Assembly (NCBI GenBank): GCA_021831685.1 | Contig: JAKBMG010000004.1 | Coordinates: forward strand, 1 to 64,000 | DNA: 64,000 nt | Direction: 5' to 3' | From: Bacteroidota bacterium | Lineage (GTDB): Bacteria > Bacteroidota > Ignavibacteria > Ignavibacteriales > Ignavibacteriaceae | Part shown: positions 55,133 through 64,000 of the stretch, piece by piece | Layout of the letters: every line of letters begins with the position of its first letter | Position numbering within the stretch: position 1 is the stretch's first letter | Translations under genes and position numbers: made by a program | The notes under the pieces: generated by a model | The model's input: the letters and a program-made list of their open reading frames with translations, nothing else | Database searches by the model: none | What the model was told of the DNA's origin: nothing

Positions 55133-57280
55133 ATGTATAAAATTTTTAGCAAAACCTTAATGTTCATTATATCATTAAGTATTGTATCAATTATAATGGC
55201 AGCCTCAAATAATAACCCATCAAAAAATAATATGGGAACCAGCTCCAAGAATCCATTCTTTGAGCCCAGTAACCTTCCTTTCCAGGCACCGCCGTTTAAT
55301 AAAATCAAGGACAGTGATTACAAACCAGCGATAGAAGAGGGAATGAAACAGCAATTATTTGAAATTGAAAAGATTGCCGATAATCCTGCTCCACCTACAT
55401 TTGAAAATACACTTGTAGCTCTTGAAAAAAGCGGTCAATTGCTTGCTAGAGTCACAATGGTATTTAATGCTGTAACTGGTGCTAATACAGACTCATTATT
55501 GCAGGCTGTTCAGGAAGAAGAAGCACCCAAGCTTGCAGCACATAGTGATGCCATTTTTTTAAATACAAAACTATTTGAAAGAGTTAAATCAATTTATCAA
55601 AAACGCAATCAGCTAAAACTCAATCATGAGTCACAGAAACTTATTTCATATTATTACAATAAATTTGTACATGCCGGTGCAAATCTATCCAATGAAAATA
55701 AAACTAAACTGAAAATGCTGAATGAAGAAGAGGCAACACTTATTGCCAAATTTATTAACAAACTTTTAGCCGGAACCAAAGCTGGTGCATTAGTTGTTAG
55801 CAATAAAGATGAACTGGCTGGACTTTCTACCTCGGAACTCGATGCGGAATCACATGAGGCATCTGCACGAGGCTTTTCAGGAAAATGGCTTATCTCTTTA
55901 CAGAACACAACTCAGCAGCCTAATCTTCAATCTCTACTCGACAGAAAGACCCGTAAAGAGCTGTTTGAAGATTCCTGGAACCGGTGCGAACACAATGATG
56001 CAAATGATACCCGTTCCGATATAGAGCGCATTGCAAAAATACGTGCTGAGAAAGCAATGCTATTAGGATTTTCCAATTTCGCTGCTTGGAGACTCGAAGA
56101 TCAAATGGCTAAAACACCAGAAGCAGTGGAAAAATTTCTTGCCGGGCTTGTTCCCGCTACAGTTGCCAATGAACATAAAGAAGCTTCAGATATCCAGGAG
56201 TTTATTGATAAATCAGGTAAAGACTTTAAGCTTGAGCCCTGGGATTGGTCTTATTATGCTGAAAAATTGCGTAAGGCGCGCTTTAATTTGGATGACTCGC
56301 AAATCAAGCCTTACTTTGTTCTTGATAATGTGCTGCAGAAAGGTTTATTCTACGAAGCTCACGAGCTCTATGGACTGACTTTTAAGGAGCTCCACAACAT
56401 TCCTGTTTACCAGAAAGATGTTCGAGTCTTTGAAGTATTCGATAAAGATGGTTCACCCCTTGCACTTTTTTATGCTGACTATTTTAAGCGTGACAATAAG
56501 TCGGGAGGTGCGTGGATGGATAACATGGTGCAGCAATCAAAACTGCTTGGTACAAAACCGGTAGTTTACAATGTTACCAACTTTACCAAACCTGCACCTG
56601 GGCAGCCGGCTTTGTTAAGTTTTGACGATGTAACAACTATGTTCCATGAATTCGGTCATGCTTTGCATGGAATATTTGCCGACGAGGAATACCCAAGTCT
56701 TTCCGGTACAAACGTGCCCCGCGACTTTGTAGAATTCCCTTCGCAGTTCAACGAACACTGGGCGCTTTACCCAAAAGTGCTGGAACATTATGCATTAAAC
56801 TACAAAACCGGGAAACCGATACCTCAGGAACTTGTTGATAAGATTAAAAAGGCTAACAATTTTAATCAGGGTTATGATTTTACCGAACTGCTGGAAGCTG
56901 CTGATCTGGATATGGCATGGCATACGTTACCTGCAAGCGCACCGGAGCAAAACGCAGATAAGTTTGAGACTGCTAGCCTGAAGAAAGATAATTTATATAT
57001 CCCGCAAGTACCTCCGCGTTATAGATCAAGTTATTTTCTGCATATCTGGGGAAACGGATATGCCGCCGGTTATTATGCTTATCTATGGTCTGAGATGTTA
57101 GACGATGATGCGTTCAACTGGTTTATGAATCACGGCGGACTTACCCGTGAGAACGGTGACCGTTTCCGTAAGATGATACTCTCACGCGGCGCCACTGAAG
57201 ATTACAGTAAGATGTTTCATGAATTTGCCGGTCATGATCCCCAAATAGAGCCGATGCTAATAAATCGCGGTCTTAAATAG
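55133..57280 (+). CDS. M3 family metallopeptidase, exported (peptidyl-dipeptidase Dcp-like)
   Basis: Zinc peptidase of 715 residues. The N-terminal hydrophobic stretch (LMFIISLSIVSIIMAA) is a signal peptide, so it is exported rather than cytoplasmic. The zinc site is FHEFGHALHG with H505, E506 and H509; the third ligand Glu lies in RDFVEFPSQFNEHW. Length and flanking sequence (FSNFAAWRLEDQMA, SSYFLHIWGNGYAAGYY) match Dcp, which removes C-terminal dipeptides. It is followed by a strong terminator and preceded by the repeat region. Confidence 0.92.
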   Translation: MYKIFSKTLMFIISLSIVSIIMAASNNNPSKNNMGTSSKNPFFEPSNLPFQAPPFNKIKDSDYKPAIEEGMKQQLFEIEKIADNPAPPTFENTLVALEKSGQLLARVTMVFNAVTGANTDSLLQAVQEEEAPKLAAHSDAIFLNTKLFERVKSIYQKRNQLKLNHESQKLISYYYNKFVHAGANLSNENKTKLKMLNEEEATLIAKFINKLLAGTKAGALVVSNKDELAGLSTSELDAESHEASARGFSGKWLISLQNTTQQPNLQSLLDRKTRKELFEDSWNRCEHNDANDTRSDIERIAKIRAEKAMLLGFSNFAAWRLEDQMAKTPEAVEKFLAGLVPATVANEHKEASDIQEFIDKSGKDFKLEPWDWSYYAEKLRKARFNLDDSQIKPYFVLDNVLQKGLFYEAHELYGLTFKELHNIPVYQKDVRVFEVFDKDGSPLALFYADYFKRDNKSGGAWMDNMVQQSKLLGTKPVVYNVTNFTKPAPGQPALLSFDDVTTMFHEFGHALHGIFADEEYPSLSGTNVPRDFVEFPSQFNEHWALYPKVLEHYALNYKTGKPIPQELVDKIKKANNFNQGYDFTELLEAADLDMAWHTLPASAPEQNADKFETASLKKDNLYIPQVPPRYRSSYFLHIWGNGYAAGYYAYLWSEMLDDDAFNWFMNHGGLTRENGDRFRKMILSRGATEDYSKMFHEFAGHDPQIEPMLINRGLK

Positions 57281-57292
57281 TTGATATTCAAT

Positions 57293-57336
57293 GAAAGGAA
57301 ACGGACTCAAAGGTTCGTTTCCTTTCTAATATTTTT
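57293..57336 (+). terminator. Rho-independent terminator after the M3 peptidase gene
   Basis: GAAAGGAAACGGA (57293-57305) pairs with TTCGTTTCCTTTC (57314-57326), with one G:T pair, then TAATATTTTT. Confidence 0.88.
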
Positions 57337-57393
57337 ACCTTATAAAAAAATCTAAAAGGGTAAACAAATCAAAATAACCCTCTGTAAGAAATC

Positions 57394-57437
57394 TGAATGC
57401 ACTATGAATGCACTCTGAATACACTCTGAATGCACTT
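57394..57437. repeat. Four tandem copies of an 11-base unit
   Basis: TGAATGCACTA, TGAATGCACTC, TGAATACACTC, TGAATGCACTT in head-to-tail order. Confidence 0.9.
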
Positions 57438-57649
57438 TCCTTCCGTATATAAAGGCTTACTATTTCCCCTCTAACTCTATCTTCTGAAATCTCCGGTTAT
57501 ATTGTCAATAATATCTTCTAAAATCTGATTAACTTTATAATATTCCACTGCATGCGGCTGGATAGTTGATTGAACTCAACTCCCGCTAACTTTCTCTAAA
57601 ATAATTTTATAGTTATCTTTACATATTGCTTTAATAATAAGAGTAAATA

Positions 57650-58645
57650 ATGGTAAACTTTTCTGTTAAAAGACTTAATGAGCTAAAAAAGAAATTTAAG
57701 GGCCTAAAAATTGCCATCGTGGGCGATATGATGCTTGATTGTTATTTCTGGGGTGATGTCAAAAGAATTTCACCCGAAGCACCGGTTCCGGTTGTTGAAG
57801 TCGGAAATGAATTTTACCGCTTCGGCGGCGCTGCTAATGTCGCTCTGAATATTCTAAAACTTAACGGCCTGTCCATCCCCATCGGTGTTTTGGGACGGGA
57901 TAATTATGGCTCTATTTTCTCATCGCTTATTGAAGAATCAGGTATTTTAAGCGAAGGCCTCATTGTTGATGAACGAAGACCTACCACAGCTAAAACGCGT
58001 GTAATTGCCGATAATCAGCATGTCGTTAGAATCGATAAGGAAAGCAAAGAATATTTGTCAAATGATATTCAATCTAAAATTTATAATTATATCGAAAAAA
58101 ACATCACTCATTTCGACGGAATTATCCTTCAAGATTATAATAAGGGTGTGTTAACTCCTTCTCTTATTGAAAAGATAATCTCTCTTGCTAACAAAAAGAA
58201 AATATTAATTACGGTTGACCCAAAGTTTAATAATTTTTTTAAATATAAAAATGTTTCCGTATTTAAACCTAACCGTAAAGAAGCCGAGGATGTACTCGGA
58301 ATGAAGATTAAATCTAATGAGGATATTACTCAAGCCGGTAAAAAATTATTAGAAATACTAAATGCCAGGAATGTTTTGCTTACTTTGGGCGAAGGTGGAA
58401 TGGCTTTGTTTGAGAAAGGGAAAAAGGAAATGCGGCTGCCGACCAAAGCCCGCAATGCCGCCGATGTCTCCGGTGCGGGCGATACCGTGATCTCAACTTT
58501 AACTATGGCACTTGCATCAGGAGCTAATATTGCTGAAGCCTCGTATCTTGCAAATTATGCCGGAGGTCTTGTCTGCGAAGAAATTGGTATTGTCCCTATA
58601 GAAATTGAGAAATTGTTTAATGCTGTATCAAAGGATAAAAAATGA
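57650..58645 (+). CDS. hldE1: D-glycero-beta-D-manno-heptose-7-phosphate kinase
   Basis: PfkB-family kinase of 331 residues that phosphorylates heptose 7-phosphate at C1, for LPS inner-core heptose. Seen: IVGDMMLDCYFWGDVKRISP, RFGGAANVALNIL and the catalytic DVSGAGDT at residues 272-279 (D278). In E. coli this activity is the N-terminal half of HldE; here it is a separate gene, overlapping the adenylyltransferase gene by four bases (ATGA). Confidence 0.9.
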   Translation: MVNFSVKRLNELKKKFKGLKIAIVGDMMLDCYFWGDVKRISPEAPVPVVEVGNEFYRFGGAANVALNILKLNGLSIPIGVLGRDNYGSIFSSLIEESGILSEGLIVDERRPTTAKTRVIADNQHVVRIDKESKEYLSNDIQSKIYNYIEKNITHFDGIILQDYNKGVLTPSLIEKIISLANKKKILITVDPKFNNFFKYKNVSVFKPNRKEAEDVLGMKIKSNEDITQAGKKLLEILNARNVLLTLGEGGMALFEKGKKEMRLPTKARNAADVSGAGDTVISTLTMALASGANIAEASYLANYAGGLVCEEIGIVPIEIEKLFNAVSKDKK

Positions 58646-59121
58646 ACGCAGTAAAAACACTCGACGAAATTATGATCCTTCGTAAACAATTTAAAAATGA
58701 AAATAAGAAAGTGGTCTTTACCAACGGAGTTTTTGATCTTATACATGCGGGACATGTTGACTATCTTATTAAAGCCAAATCGTTGGGTGATGTACTCATA
58801 GTTGGAATGAACAGCGATGCCTCTGTGAAAAGAATTAAAGGAAATAGCCGCCCAATCTTAGCTGAAAAGGAAAGGGCATTTATAATCTCAAATCTGAAAC
58901 CTGTAGATTTTGTAACGATTTTTGAGGAAGATACACCGGCAAATTTAATTCAAAATATTATTCCCGATGTTTTGGTTAAAGGAGCGGATTGGTCGCTTGA
59001 TAAAATTGTCGGACGCGAAATTGTTGAAGTTGCCGGAGGCGAAGTGAAAGCTATCCAGTTTGTAAACGACCAATCCACTTCAAAAATTATAAAATCAATT
59101 TTAGAGAAGTATAAAGCTTAA
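58642..59121 (+). CDS. hldE2: D-glycero-beta-D-manno-heptose 1-phosphate adenylyltransferase
   Basis: Nucleotidyltransferase of 159 residues that makes ADP-heptose. The signature is VFTNGVFDLIHAGHVDYL with HAGH at residues 35-38, then SLGDVLIVGMNSD and RAFIISNLKPVDF. The overlap with the kinase gene shows coupled translation. With the kinase it provides activated heptose for lipopolysaccharide; the epimerase (hldD) is not visible. Confidence 0.92.
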   Translation: MNAVKTLDEIMILRKQFKNENKKVVFTNGVFDLIHAGHVDYLIKAKSLGDVLIVGMNSDASVKRIKGNSRPILAEKERAFIISNLKPVDFVTIFEEDTPANLIQNIIPDVLVKGADWSLDKIVGREIVEVAGGEVKAIQFVNDQSTSKIIKSILEKYKA

Positions 59122-59189
59122 TAGATTTCAGTTAATTAGTTAACTTCATATATTCCATAAAGATTGCCCTTTGCCTCTGTAGTGAATAA

Positions 59190-59215
59190 CTTTCTTACCG
59201 GCGGGGTAACGAAAG
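59190..59215. other. Hairpin between the heptose genes and the TamB-like gene
   Basis: CTTTCTTACC (59190-59199) pairs with GGTAACGAAAG (59205-59215) with one bulged base around GGCGG; an outer ATTGCC/GGCAAT pair extends it. It has no T run and may influence readthrough into the next gene. Confidence 0.4.
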
Positions 59216-59252
59216 GCAATAAGAATAATCGTTAAATATAATAGACCAAATC

Positions 59253-62200
59253 TTGGCAGAAAAAGAAATAAAAATAAAGAAGAAACGTTCACTGTTCCGT
59301 AAGATAGTAAACTTTTTCTTATACGCAGGAATAGTTCTGCTCGTTATTTTGTTGATCGCTTTGGGATTTAGCCAAACATCAACTTTTCGCGAATATCTTC
59401 GCGGGACTGTGGTTAATCTTGCCAATAAAAATCTTAACGGCAACTTAAGCATAGGGAAAATCGACGGCACAATCTTTTCCTCTCTTTTAATTAGGGATGT
59501 TTCTGTTAATATGGGGAGCGACACTTTGTTTAAGGCTGAAACTATTGTCGTGAAAGTAAGCCCCCTTAGGATATTACTCAAAACTATCTATGTAAGAGAT
59601 ATAGAAGTAAAAAATGCAAAAGTAAAATTTATAGGGGATAGCTCCGGTGTTCTTAATATTGCAAAATTGTTTCCGCCTACCCCGCCAAGTAAAACACATT
59701 CAAAATTCCCATTTAAAATTGACGTTGCGGAGCTCTCTCTGCAGCACGTCGACTTTTCAATGCAAGGTTTTAATAAAAAGGGAAGCAATGAAGTTTACGC
59801 CAATCTTAATACTCAAGATTTAAGACTAAAAGATGTTAACCTCTCCTTAAGCAGCGAAGCTGATATTGCCAATAACGATTATGAATTGGACATAAATAGT
59901 TTTTCGTTCACTCCTAATTTGAAATATTTTGATTTGAAAGATTTATCCGGAAAATTCTCGGTAAACGAAAAGGGCATTAATGTTAAGAATCTTACCCTTC
60001 TTACAGATAATTCAGATTTGCATTTATCTGCACAGTTAACTAATTATAATCTTTTTGACACCACTGCTATCAAAAAAATTGAGCAAGCCGGATTAAACAT
60101 AAACCTTGAAGCACCCAAATTTAATTTTGATAATTTGTCTTCATTCACTGCTTCTACTAATATTTTGAAGGGAACTATTGCGGCTGATATAAATGCAAGT
60201 GGAACGTTAAAGAACTTAAACCTGGACCTTCTTAAGGTAGATTATTTGGATTCACATCTTGAAGCTAAAGGAAATATCCGTGAGATTACCGAGCCGGATG
60301 ATATCTTTATTCGCACAAGTTTTTTTAACTCCAGAATTAAACCAGCTAATTTAAATAAACTGCTGCCAACATTATTAGGCACTCATGTTTTTAATGCCGA
60401 CATTGTGAATATTGATACTCTAACTTATTTAGGCAAACCGAATAATTTCACAACAACTTTATTTGCCAGGAGCGGCAACGGAAGTATCAACCTAAAAGCT
60501 GCGCTTGATTTACGGAAGAAAGATTTGGGCTACAATGTCTCGTTTGATGCAAAAAAGATGGATATCTCTGCTTATGTCGGCTTTCCTCTTATTGTAAATT
60601 CTAATACAACCTTAAAAGGAACCGGACTCAATCCTGAAACTTTAAATTCCTCTGCAAGAATTATCGCTGATGGTTCCGTGATAAATAGTAAAAGATTGGA
60701 TACCCTAAGGCTTTCTGCAGATGCGCAAAATAAAAAAATAAAATTTGGGCTGGACGTTGAACACAATAATTCTCTCGCTTCTTTTACCGGAACGTTTGAC
60801 TTGAACAAAAAAAATGACCCAGTTTACGATATAGCCGGCTTTGTTAAAAACTTGAACCTTGCAGACTTTATCCCTGACTCTTCTTTCCAAAGCAAAATCA
60901 ATTTTACTGTAAATGCAACCGGCGATAATTTTGATGTTGATAAGGCAAACCTTTTCCTCGATTTGAATGTCTATAATTCAATTATTCAGGGCAGTCCATT
61001 CGACAGCACTCGAGCAATTGTGGATATCAGAAGCAACGATAACGGTGAAAGAATTATTAACCTGGTTTCGGATTTAGCGGACGTTACGTTTCAAGGAAAA
61101 TTTTCAATTAAGCAGACATTAAGTTTATTGAGCAACGAATCCGGTTTGATTGCCAAAGAAGTTAAGTACAAGCTAAATGAAATTTTCCAACCGCAAAGTA
61201 ATTTTAATAAGCAAGTTCAAACCGGTATATCAATTCCTATCAACAAAAAAGTAAATACTCCTTCTTATTCCAGTTCCGATATTAAATATCAAGTTGAGTT
61301 TAAGAGTTTTGCTCTGATTTCCATCTTTATGAGAAATAACCATTTAAGTCTTAGCGGAAACTTAAATGGCGAAATAAGAAATAACCCGGACAGTATTTAC
61401 ATTTCACTCGCCGCTAACTTTGACTTCATTAAATTCTGGAACGACCGGGATGTTTTCTTTACATCAGGATTAAACTTTAATATAAATTTGTCCAATAACC
61501 TTTTGGCGCAATCACTTAAAAATATAAACACAAATGTCTCACTTAATGCCGGCAGAATATTTTCTGGCTCCGATATTCGCGATCTGTCATTCAAAATGAA
61601 TTTAATTAATGAAGTTGCCGACCTAAATTTTAGGGCTAATGTGCAAAACAAAATTGACGTCCGCTTAGCAGGCAAGGTTGGTTTTATGGGAAACATACTC
61701 CAAGCGGATTTTGATAGCCTGGTGATGACATATAATCGGTTTACTCTGCAAAATCAAAAGAAAATGTCGATACTTTATTCGCAGGATAGAATTGACGTGA
61801 AAAACTTTACTTTTGAAAGAGATAGCTCTATTATTGATGTCGAAGGGTTTCTCTCTCGCACCGGCAATCAAAATTTGAACATAACAATTTCAAAGCTTAG
61901 TGGATTTGATGTCGGCACGGACCTCTTTAATATAAATCCCGAAAATGACCTTGATGCTAACTTAAATCTTCTTGCAAACATCACCGGTAATTTTTCGGCG
62001 CCGGTGATAAAATTAAATTTTAATGCCCGTGATGTTTCTTTTAAAGATCAAGCCTTTGGTTCTTTGAAAAGCCAATTAAATTATGCCGATCAAAACTTAA
62101 ATGTTGATTTAAGATTTTTAGATTCTACTTTGAATGATGCGAAACCAACTCTGCTTCTTACCGGAAACGTCCCCATTGATCTTTCTTTTACCGGTGTTCA

Positions 62201-63758
62201 AGAAAGAATAATAAAATCGAAGCAGATGGATTTAATACTTACGGCGAATAATTTTAATTTATCCGCCCTAGGAAACATAATTCCAAAAGTAAGCAAACTA
62301 AGGGGACTGGTTAATGCAGGCTTAAAGCTTACCGGAACCATCGATGAACCTATTCCCATTGGGCAGTTTGCGATTACCAATGCAGATTTTCTGCTCGATG
62401 CAAATAACCTTGCTTATAATGCCGGCTTAAAGGTAAGTATTGATAATCAGTCTCTTTCGGTTGATAGCTTGTCGATTGCAAATAGCCCGGATACTAAGAA
62501 CGGCGGTACAATTCGCGGTAACGGGAAAGCTACTTTAAATAATTTTAGCATAACCTCTTCACAATTTAAAATAAATGGAAACTTAAAAGTATTAAGCGAA
62601 GATTCTAAAGCGGTCAGCCCCGCCGTTTATGGCGAACTTGTTATCGCAACTAATGGCGACATTGCATTTACGGCAGATTCTACGGGAGAATTTTTACATG
62701 CTCCGATCATTATTCAAAATGCACAACTTACTTTTCCTCCGGTTCAGTCGGGGTATCAAAATTCTGCAAGCAATTTTATTTACCGTTATGTATCCGACAC
62801 AACCAAAACGAATAAAAAAGAAATTGATTTTGAAAACTTGGTTGAACTTTCTCAAGCCCATAATGCAGGTAAGAAATTACATGCCGCCAAAAAAAGATAT
62901 TTTAATTACAGCATAAATGTTGAAGTTCAGAAAGAAGCTATGTTGAAGTTTGTAATTTCAAAAGAGCTTAATCAAAGTCTAACCGCTCTGTTAAAGGGTA
63001 ATTTCCAGTATGAAAATATTAATGGAATGACGAATGCTCAGGGCGAATTGACTTTGCTTGACGGATCAAACCTTGAATTTTTAAAAACATTTGATGCTAC
63101 TGGCACTATCAGGTTTGAAAGCGAACTTAGCAATCCTTACTTGAATGTGGTTGCAACTTATATCAATTATTATATTCCCCCTACAGCTCCCAATACCGAG
63201 GAGAAGGTTGCGGTGAAGATTAAGTTGAAAGGACCATTAAAAGACCTTTCCAAAAATTTTATTCAAGACAAGAATAATATTTCAGTTTATGTCGGCACTG
63301 ATAATATAAATAATGATGTATCCGATCCTACCAAAGATGTTTCCGATGCGGTAATGTTTATATTGCAGGGACAGTTTGTTGCTGACCTAACACCTCAGCA
63401 GCAATCAACAGCCTTAAGACAATCCGGCGCGATAACAGGCACTGCTACTTCATTAGCAGGTTCGTTGTTAGGTGGGTTCTTAAATCATTATCTTGGCGAT
63501 TATGTTAAAGGCGTGGAACTAAGAAGTGTTGGTTCTACAACTAAATTTAATCTAGTCGGTAAAATTAAAGATGTAAAATATACAATCGGCGGGTCGACAG
63601 ACGTATTTCAGGATCTTAGCCAGGCGAATTTTAAAATAGAATATCCTCTATATCAAAGTTTGTTGCTAAAACTTGAGCGGAAAGATGCAATAACTCAGAC
63701 AACCATTTCCAGCGAAATGATTAACGAGATAGGTTTACAATATAAATTTGAGTTTTAA
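59253..63758 (+). CDS. TamB-like translocation and assembly module protein
   Basis: Giant envelope protein of 1501 residues, start at TTG (59253); no ATG lies nearby. One N-terminal membrane anchor (IVNFFLYAGIVLLVILLIAL) is followed by long repetitive beta-rich sequence of AsmA/TamB type and a DUF490-like C-terminus (SVYVGTDNINNDVSDP, SLLGGFLNHYLGDYVK) that ends in Phe. TamB-type proteins bridge inner and outer membrane and move lipids or help barrel assembly with TamA. The only TamA-like candidate in this window is the shorter Omp85 protein at 6244. It overlaps rnr by one base (TAATG). Confidence 0.85.
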   Translation: MAEKEIKIKKKRSLFRKIVNFFLYAGIVLLVILLIALGFSQTSTFREYLRGTVVNLANKNLNGNLSIGKIDGTIFSSLLIRDVSVNMGSDTLFKAETIVVKVSPLRILLKTIYVRDIEVKNAKVKFIGDSSGVLNIAKLFPPTPPSKTHSKFPFKIDVAELSLQHVDFSMQGFNKKGSNEVYANLNTQDLRLKDVNLSLSSEADIANNDYELDINSFSFTPNLKYFDLKDLSGKFSVNEKGINVKNLTLLTDNSDLHLSAQLTNYNLFDTTAIKKIEQAGLNINLEAPKFNFDNLSSFTASTNILKGTIAADINASGTLKNLNLDLLKVDYLDSHLEAKGNIREITEPDDIFIRTSFFNSRIKPANLNKLLPTLLGTHVFNADIVNIDTLTYLGKPNNFTTTLFARSGNGSINLKAALDLRKKDLGYNVSFDAKKMDISAYVGFPLIVNSNTTLKGTGLNPETLNSSARIIADGSVINSKRLDTLRLSADAQNKKIKFGLDVEHNNSLASFTGTFDLNKKNDPVYDIAGFVKNLNLADFIPDSSFQSKINFTVNATGDNFDVDKANLFLDLNVYNSIIQGSPFDSTRAIVDIRSNDNGERIINLVSDLADVTFQGKFSIKQTLSLLSNESGLIAKEVKYKLNEIFQPQSNFNKQVQTGISIPINKKVNTPSYSSSDIKYQVEFKSFALISIFMRNNHLSLSGNLNGEIRNNPDSIYISLAANFDFIKFWNDRDVFFTSGLNFNINLSNNLLAQSLKNINTNVSLNAGRIFSGSDIRDLSFKMNLINEVADLNFRANVQNKIDVRLAGKVGFMGNILQADFDSLVMTYNRFTLQNQKKMSILYSQDRIDVKNFTFERDSSIIDVEGFLSRTGNQNLNITISKLSGFDVGTDLFNINPENDLDANLNLLANITGNFSAPVIKLNFNARDVSFKDQAFGSLKSQLNYADQNLNVDLRFLDSTLNDAKPTLLLTGNVPIDLSFTGVQERIIKSKQMDLILTANNFNLSALGNIIPKVSKLRGLVNAGLKLTGTIDEPIPIGQFAITNADFLLDANNLAYNAGLKVSIDNQSLSVDSLSIANSPDTKNGGTIRGNGKATLNNFSITSSQFKINGNLKVLSEDSKAVSPAVYGELVIATNGDIAFTADSTGEFLHAPIIIQNAQLTFPPVQSGYQNSASNFIYRYVSDTTKTNKKEIDFENLVELSQAHNAGKKLHAAKKRYFNYSINVEVQKEAMLKFVISKELNQSLTALLKGNFQYENINGMTNAQGELTLLDGSNLEFLKTFDATGTIRFESELSNPYLNVVATYINYYIPPTAPNTEEKVAVKIKLKGPLKDLSKNFIQDKNNISVYVGTDNINNDVSDPTKDVSDAVMFILQGQFVADLTPQQQSTALRQSGAITGTATSLAGSLLGGFLNHYLGDYVKGVELRSVGSTTKFNLVGKIKDVKYTIGGSTDVFQDLSQANFKIEYPLYQSLLLKLERKDAITQTTISSEMINEIGLQYKFEF

Positions 63759-64000
63759 TGAAAAAGAAAATTATAGCGTTTTTTAAGAAAAATCCCGGAA
63801 GAGATTTTAAAAGTAAAGAAATCGCAAAGAAGCTTGATCTAACTTCAAACTACGAATACGATTCTCTTAAATCTGCAATGTATAGTCTATTTGAAGAAGG
63901 ATTTCTTTTGAAGTCAGGGAAAAATTTCCGTCTTAATCGCATTCCTTCATCAAACACAGTCAATGGCGTGCTTCAGATAGTTAACGGAGGGTTTGGATTT
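63758..64000 (+). CDS. rnr: Ribonuclease R, N-terminal part
   Basis: Runs off the window after 81 codons. The N-terminus (MKKKIIAFFKKNPGRDFKS) and EEGFLLKSGKNFRL followed by VNGVLQIVNGGFGF match the helix-turn-helix and first cold-shock-like region of RNase R. The catalytic domain is outside. It starts in the stop of the TamB-like gene (TAATG). Confidence 0.82.
   Translation, partial: MKKKIIAFFKKNPGRDFKSKEIAKKLDLTSNYEYDSLKSAMYSLFEEGFLLKSGKNFRLNRIPSSNTVNGVLQIVNGGFGF

Larger units (their letters stand above)
57281..57649. other. Gene-free gap with terminator and 11-base tandem repeat
   Basis: Contains the M3 peptidase terminator (57293-57336) and four tandem 11-base units TGAATGCACTC (57394-57437) differing by single bases. 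No coding sequence. The promoter of the heptose genes should lie in the rest. Confidence 0.6.

Overview
The window is about 64 kb of low-GC chromosomal DNA from a Gram-negative, non-parasitic bacterium of the Bacteroidota/Ignavibacteriota lineage. The best indicators are a C-terminal type IX secretion sorting domain on a CHRD-repeat protein, a GWxTD-domain protein, a TonB receptor paired with a DUF4249-type lipoprotein, and a TTG/TAnnTTTG promoter before rpsT. An Ignavibacteria-like host fits best, but no rRNA gene is present to fix the taxonomy.

Layout. 1-464: mosaic of short palindromes. 465-9878 (+): envelope and housekeeping run (CPBP protease, zinc-ribbon protein, cdsA, rimO, GWxTD protein, PfkB sugar kinase, Omp85/BamA-like protein, UbiA prenyltransferase, rnhB, YraN). 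10187-13825: RlpA-like protein, methyltransferase, DUF423 protein, uvrB. 13984-18484 (-): M1 aminopeptidase with HEAT-like repeats, truA, queD, queE. 18615-18878: rpsT. 18974-28387 (-): GlmU-like enzyme, frameshifted O-antigen ligase, MsbA-like ABC exporter, lipoprotein, M50 protease, XerD, PgpH-type HD phosphodiesterase; the five genes from PgpH to the ABC exporter are joined by tiny overlaps. 29130-35261: pepT, a four-helix-bundle gene broken by an in-frame TGA, U32 protein, YceH, two adjacent GT-B glycosyltransferase-like genes. 35500-40497: alpha-2-macroglobulin. 40811-43913: four-subunit 2-oxoacid:ferredoxin oxidoreductase operon closing with a small Cys-rich helical protein. 43986-44640: initiator tRNA and two copies of its 3' half with terminator, the second abutting a GIY-YIG nuclease gene. 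44673-53494: CHRD/T9SS protein, NAD-dependent epimerase-like protein, SRPBCC protein, TonB receptor plus lipoprotein, WG-repeat protein. 53495-55132: repeat-only region. 55133-57280: secreted M3 peptidase. 57650-64000: split heptose kinase/adenylyltransferase pair, TamB-like giant protein, start of rnr.

Together the genes describe envelope construction (phospholipid, LPS-type glycan, outer-membrane protein assembly), tRNA modification (queuosine, pseudouridine), DNA repair and chromosome resolution, peptide turnover, and ferredoxin-linked 2-oxoacid metabolism. The unusual content is mostly non-coding: partial copies of the initiator tRNA carrying a 14-bp palindrome, short palindromes nested inside other intergenic repeats, a 307-bp tandem repeat, and several inverted-repeat-bounded elements. 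No CRISPR array, prophage or complete insertion sequence was seen.
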